Part shown: positions 60,736-64,000 of the stretch, piece by piece
Position numbering within the stretch: the first letter of the stretch is position 1
Layout of the letters: every line of letters starts with the position of its first letter
Assembly: GCA_034423775.1 (NCBI GenBank)
Contig: CP139918.1
Span: 3,100,001-3,164,000 of the forward strand
Origin: Alphaproteobacteria bacterium US3C007
GTDB lineage: Bacteria > Pseudomonadota > Alphaproteobacteria > Rhodobacterales > Rhodobacteraceae
Direction of reading: 5' to 3'
Length of the DNA: 64,000 bases
Made by a program: the position numbers and the translations under genes
Notes under the pieces: model-generated
Databases searched by the model: none
Seen by the model: only the letters and a program-made list of their open reading frames with translations
Told to the model about the DNA's origin: nothing

Positions 60736-61401
60736 TTACAGCCCAAGCTTGTCGCGCATAAATGCCAAGGCAACCGACAAACCATCAGAAGCAATGCCAT
60801 GCGCCGTACCTTTTTGAACATGTGCAAACACATCTTGAAATCCCGCTTTTTGCAGCCCATCCGCGGCTTCTGGCAAAGATGCGATAGGCACCACATCATC
60901 TTGATCACCATGGATTAACAAAATTGGCGGGCGTGATAACACCTCATCCACCAACAGATCAGGCTCCATCAGGCGTCCGGAAAACCCAACCATTCCGGCT
61001 ATCGCATCCTCTCGCCGCGGGGCAACGTGCAAGCCCATCATCGTGCCTTGTGAAAATCCAAATAACACCACTTGCTCGGGCAACAGATCCTCATCGACCA
61101 TCAATGCATCTAAAAACGCGTTCAAATCCTCAACCGCAGCTTGCATGCCGCGCATTGATTCCTCTTCGCTGGATTCGTCAATCCAAGGTATAGGAAACCA
61201 TTGAAACCCCATTGGAATCCCATTGCATATCTCGGGCGCATTTGGCGCGATGAATAATGTATCCGGCAGATGCTCGCCCAAAGGGTCGGCCAACCCCAGT
61301 AAATCTGCTGCATTGGCACCATATCCATGTAAAAACACCACTGCCGAGCGGGTCGAGCCCGATAAAGCTTCTTTACGTTCCGTTTGCAGAACCCGTGTCA
61401 T
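60736..61401 (-). CDS. Alpha/beta hydrolase (carboxylesterase/phospholipase type)
   Basis: 221 residues. LHGYG (24-28) oxyanion region, GFSQG with S117, D169 in HGDQDD and H201 in GTAHG form the full catalytic triad. Family includes carboxylesterases and lysophospholipases. Its start overlaps the stop of the glycosylase gene by 4 bases, so they are co-transcribed. Confidence 0.9.
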   Translation of the reverse strand: MTRVLQTERKEALSGSTRSAVVFLHGYGANAADLLGLADPLGEHLPDTLFIAPNAPEICNGIPMGFQWFPIPWIDESSEEESMRGMQAAVEDLNAFLDALMVDEDLLPEQVVLFGFSQGTMMGLHVAPRREDAIAGMVGFSGRLMEPDLLVDEVLSRPPILLIHGDQDDVVPIASLPEAADGLQKAGFQDVFAHVQKGTAHGIASDGLSVALAFMRDKLGL

Positions 61402-62024
61402 CCAATTCCCTCGCGTTTTTTAATGGCCGAGTAATACGCCCACAAAACATGCGCTGCAACTGCTCTCCACGGGCTCCATTCACCGGCCATGGTTTTCAAG
61501 GCATTCGCGCTTGGCCTGTCGGTCATTCCAAACAAATCTTTTGCCGCTTCTTGAAGCGCCAAATCGCCTGAGGGAAATACATCTTGATGCCCCAAAGAAA
61601 ACATCGCGTATATTTCTGCCGTCCAAACCCCGATGCCCGATATTTGCGTTAAAACCCCCACCACCTCTTCAGTTGACGCTGCGGCAAGCGCGTCAAAATC
61701 TACATCCGCAAGCGCCAATGCTCGGACATATTTTATTTTTTGACGGCTCAGCCCAACCTCTCGCAAGGCTAAATCGGTTGTGCTTAAGATTCTTTGCGCT
61801 TGTGTGAAGCCTGCAGCCTCCGCACGCGCCCAAATAGCCGCCGCAGACGCAACGCTTAATTGCTGCGCGACAATGGCCTTTAGCAACGCATCAAACCCCC
61901 CTGCCCGCCTGCGCAGCGGAATTGGCGCATTAATCCGCGCCGCAGCGCGCGCGAAAGCCGGTTCGTGACGGCATAAAAATTTTATGCCACGATCAATATC
62001 AGCGTCTGTTTCAAGCCTATCCAT
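61398..62024 (-). CDS. DNA-3-methyladenine glycosylase II (AlkA type)
   Basis: 208 residues. Removes alkylated bases. Helix-hairpin-helix LTQISGIGVWTAE (125-137) and catalytic D154 (GDLALQ) are clear; the early region AIVAQQLSVASAA matches. Lacks the Ada domain. First gene of a pair with the hydrolase. Confidence 0.9.
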   Translation of the reverse strand: MDRLETDADIDRGIKFLCRHEPAFARAAARINAPIPLRRRAGGFDALLKAIVAQQLSVASAAAIWARAEAAGFTQAQRILSTTDLALREVGLSRQKIKYVRALALADVDFDALAAASTEEVVGVLTQISGIGVWTAEIYAMFSLGHQDVFPSGDLALQEAAKDLFGMTDRPSANALKTMAGEWSPWRAVAAHVLWAYYSAIKKREGIG

Positions 62025-62225
62025 ACAATGAGCAATAGACCATATCTCTGTGAATTGCGCGCTATTTCGCGACCATGATTTTAGGACTGAGGCAAGTTAT
62101 CGTGTTTGTTATCACTTCACTAATGAACTTGCGCCTACCCAACGTTATGCTCCGCACCCGTTATGAGAAGAAATAGCTTTTTCTGGGCCTTGTTATTTAC
62201 ATTGCCCCCGCATAGCGTCGCGCGA

Positions 62226-63446
62226 ATGGTCACTGTAACAGATGATAAACTCGCGCGGCGCAATTTAACTGTCTTGGTGTTTGCACAAGCAATCTTGGGA
62301 AACCAATTGCCGATGGTGTTTATTATGGCAGGTTTGGCTGGGCAGTCTTTGGCGAAAAATATTTGTTTCGCGACGATGCCAATATCCTGTATCGTCTTAG
62401 GGGCAATGCTCGCCTCTGATCCTTTGTCAAATTTAATGCAAAAGGTCGGCCGCAAAAAAGGGTTTTTCTTAGGAACTTTTTTTGGAGCCCTGGGGGGGCT
62501 TATTGCCGCCTATGGGCTTTATGTTCAATCTTTTGGTTGGTTTTTACTGGCCAGCCTTTGCACGGGTGTGTTCATGGCAAGCCAAGGCTTTTATAGATTT
62601 GCAGCGATCGATACAGCTTCGGAAAGTTTTCGGCCAAAAGCAGTGTCCTACGTGATGGCCAGTGGTTTGATTGCAGCGATTATCGGCCCTCAATTGGTAA
62701 AGTTAACCGATACCTTTTTTTCCGTTCCCTTTCTTATGTCCTATTTGGTCATAGTGGCCCTAAACCTGATCGGCTCGCTTATCTTTTTTGCGTTTCGCAA
62801 TACAGATTATTTGGTCACTGAAAAGGGCGAAGAAAGGCCGCGCAATAGGCTTGACCTGCTGAAAAGCCGGCAGATTTTTGCATCCATCCTTTGCGCTATG
62901 ATTGCTTATTCAATGATGAACCTGGTTATGACCTCAACGCCTTTGGCGGTGATCGGTTGCGGTTTTAGCACCTCAGATGTTGCCGATATTGTTTCGGCCC
63001 ATGTATTGGCGATGTTTGTACCCTCTTTTTTTACGGGCCATTTGATTGTGAGATTTGGCGCGCGCCGAATTTTGGCGATAGGACTTGTTATGCTGGCAAT
63101 TGCCGGGCTGTGCGCGCTTGAGGGCATAGATTTGGGCAACTTCTTTGCCGCGCTGATTATGGTAGGGCTGGGTTGGAATTTCAGCTTCATTGGCGCCACA
63201 ACGCTTTTATCTGAAAGCCATAAGCCGCATGAGCGCGGCCGGGTACAGGGAATGAATGATTTTTTTGTGGGGGCTGGTGTGACCTTGGCCTCTTTAACCT
63301 CAGGCGGATTGATGAATTGTTCCGGCAATTCGGCCTTAGAGGGCTGGGCCGCAGTGAACCTTGCGATGTTGCCGTTGTTATTTCTTGCTGCTTTAGCACT
63401 GTTTTTCCTTACGAAAACAGCAAATAGACCAAAAGACTACAAATGA
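62226..63446 (+). CDS. Major facilitator superfamily transporter
   Basis: 406 residues, about 12 membrane helices in two halves. The loop after helix 2 reads MQKVGRKKGFFLGTF, a variant of the MFS motif A. Substrate unknown. ATG at 62226 gives a normal MFS start; the frame is open further upstream. Convergent with the last gene (5 bases between stops). Confidence 0.85.
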   Translation: MVTVTDDKLARRNLTVLVFAQAILGNQLPMVFIMAGLAGQSLAKNICFATMPISCIVLGAMLASDPLSNLMQKVGRKKGFFLGTFFGALGGLIAAYGLYVQSFGWFLLASLCTGVFMASQGFYRFAAIDTASESFRPKAVSYVMASGLIAAIIGPQLVKLTDTFFSVPFLMSYLVIVALNLIGSLIFFAFRNTDYLVTEKGEERPRNRLDLLKSRQIFASILCAMIAYSMMNLVMTSTPLAVIGCGFSTSDVADIVSAHVLAMFVPSFFTGHLIVRFGARRILAIGLVMLAIAGLCALEGIDLGNFFAALIMVGLGWNFSFIGATTLLSESHKPHERGRVQGMNDFFVGAGVTLASLTSGGLMNCSGNSALEGWAAVNLAMLPLLFLAALALFFLTKTANRPKDYK

Positions 63447-63451
63447 TATGC

Positions 63452-64000
63452 TTACCAGCGCTGTAGTAACGAGCGCCCGAGCAGGCGCACACCCGACAGT
63501 CGAACGCCGCGCCGATCACCGCCATACGCAATTGCCGGGGACCGTCTGGCATAAGCGGCGAGCACAGCGCCGGATTGCCACCCTGTGAGCAAGGCATAGC
63601 CAGCCTTTTTTGAAATTTTACCGCGCGCCTTGCGCGCCGAGCGCAATTTTAGCAAGGCCTCATGCGCCAACAATTGCACTGCGTCTTCGCTGGTGTCGGG
63701 TATATGTGTTTTTCCTGCCTCGGTCAGTTCCGGCAATGCTTTTAAGTAATTTGCAACACCCGCAGCATAGCCGAAATCGGCCAAAACCTGATCATCCGCT
63801 GGTCCAAGAGCCTGAGCTGCAACCCTCATCAAACATCCGGATGTTGCAAGAATATAAGCCTGAAAATCTGCGTTGGTTGCAAAGGGATCGGGGTAAATAT
63901 CATGCCGACGCGCCTCAACCACAGCCTTCAAAACCTCAGCAGCGGCAGGGGTGAGAGAGATGGCCAGCGGCGTTGCAACCTCATGCCGACGCACCGCGCG
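63452..64000 (-). CDS. Squalene/phytoene synthase-family protein, partial
   Basis: The frame runs to the window edge, so the N terminus is missing; about 183 residues are seen. CLMRVAAQALG, YAAGVANYLKALPEL and the basic tail fit the C-terminal half of squalene/phytoene synthase-like proteins. The catalytic DxxxD motifs cannot be fully checked. May act in carotenoid or isoprenoid metabolism or be a NDUFAF6-like relative. Confidence 0.7.
   Translation of the reverse strand, partial: RAVRRHEVATPLAISLTPAAAEVLKAVVEARRHDIYPDPFATNADFQAYILATSGCLMRVAAQALGPADDQVLADFGYAAGVANYLKALPELTEAGKTHIPDTSEDAVQLLAHEALLKLRSARKARGKISKKAGYALLTGWQSGAVLAAYARRSPAIAYGGDRRGVRLSGVRLLGRSLLQRW

Overview
The window looks like a chromosome segment of a marine alphaproteobacterium of the Rhodobacteraceae (Roseobacter type). 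This rests on protein families: a B12-dependent ribonucleotide reductase (NrdJ), a YejA-type peptide-binding protein, 3-hydroxybutyrate dehydrogenase, a DUF1127 protein, a psuK-psuG pair, rpsB-tsf and rplM-rpsI. No species can be named from what is visible.

Layout. (1) 1-16.1 kb is ordinary chromosome: partial nrdJ, a DsbA/FrnE-like oxidoreductase with an acyl-CoA ligase, an XRE-cupin regulator, a solute-binding protein, a probable 6S RNA with its terminator, bdhA, DUF1127, DUF502, psuK-psuG, a DUF4198 protein head-to-head with a HupE/UreJ-type permease, rpsB-tsf and a LuxR-type regulator. (2) About 16.2-53.2 kb is a prophage-like siphovirus. Its left end has a leftward three-gene control operon (unknown protein, winged-helix regulator, resolvase-like protein). 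A rightward early block follows: PD-(D/E)XK nucleases, an SSB-like protein, a RepA-type helicase and a pyrimidine-rich repeat that may be an origin. Then come HNH endonuclease, a candidate cos site, terminases, a ParB-methyltransferase fusion, and HK97-type head genes. The tail genes follow an order very like the Rhodobacter gene transfer agent, including a dnaX-type slippery site in the tail assembly chaperone. Next is a large adhesin and fibre block, then a lysis cassette with a GH108 endolysin, and finally a leftward regulatory cluster whose last gene is a paralogue of the left-end winged-helix regulator. (3) 53.6-58.8 kb is a separate mini-element of about 5.15 kb, bounded by about 150-bp imperfect direct repeats. 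The right repeat is the rpsI 3' end with its terminator. It carries a tyrosine integrase, a small catalytic-domain-only tyrosine recombinase, a protein with HUH-Rep-like motifs, a DUF6626-like DNA-binding protein, a membrane protein and a GNAT acetyltransferase. (4) 58.8-64 kb is chromosome again: rpsI-rplM, HNH endonuclease, esterase, AlkA-type glycosylase, an MFS transporter and a partial squalene/phytoene-synthase-like gene.

How the parts fit. The phage has a full set of packaging, head, tail, fibre and lysis genes. I see no tyrosine integrase of its own; its only recombinase-like protein is a resolvase fold that seems to lack three active-site arginines. The complete integrase sits in the adjacent mini-element, whose Rep-like protein, integrase and small size suggest a phage satellite or an integrating rolling-circle plasmid beside a prophage. 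That mini-element, its attachment-site design and its relation to the prophage are the most novel-looking part of the window.
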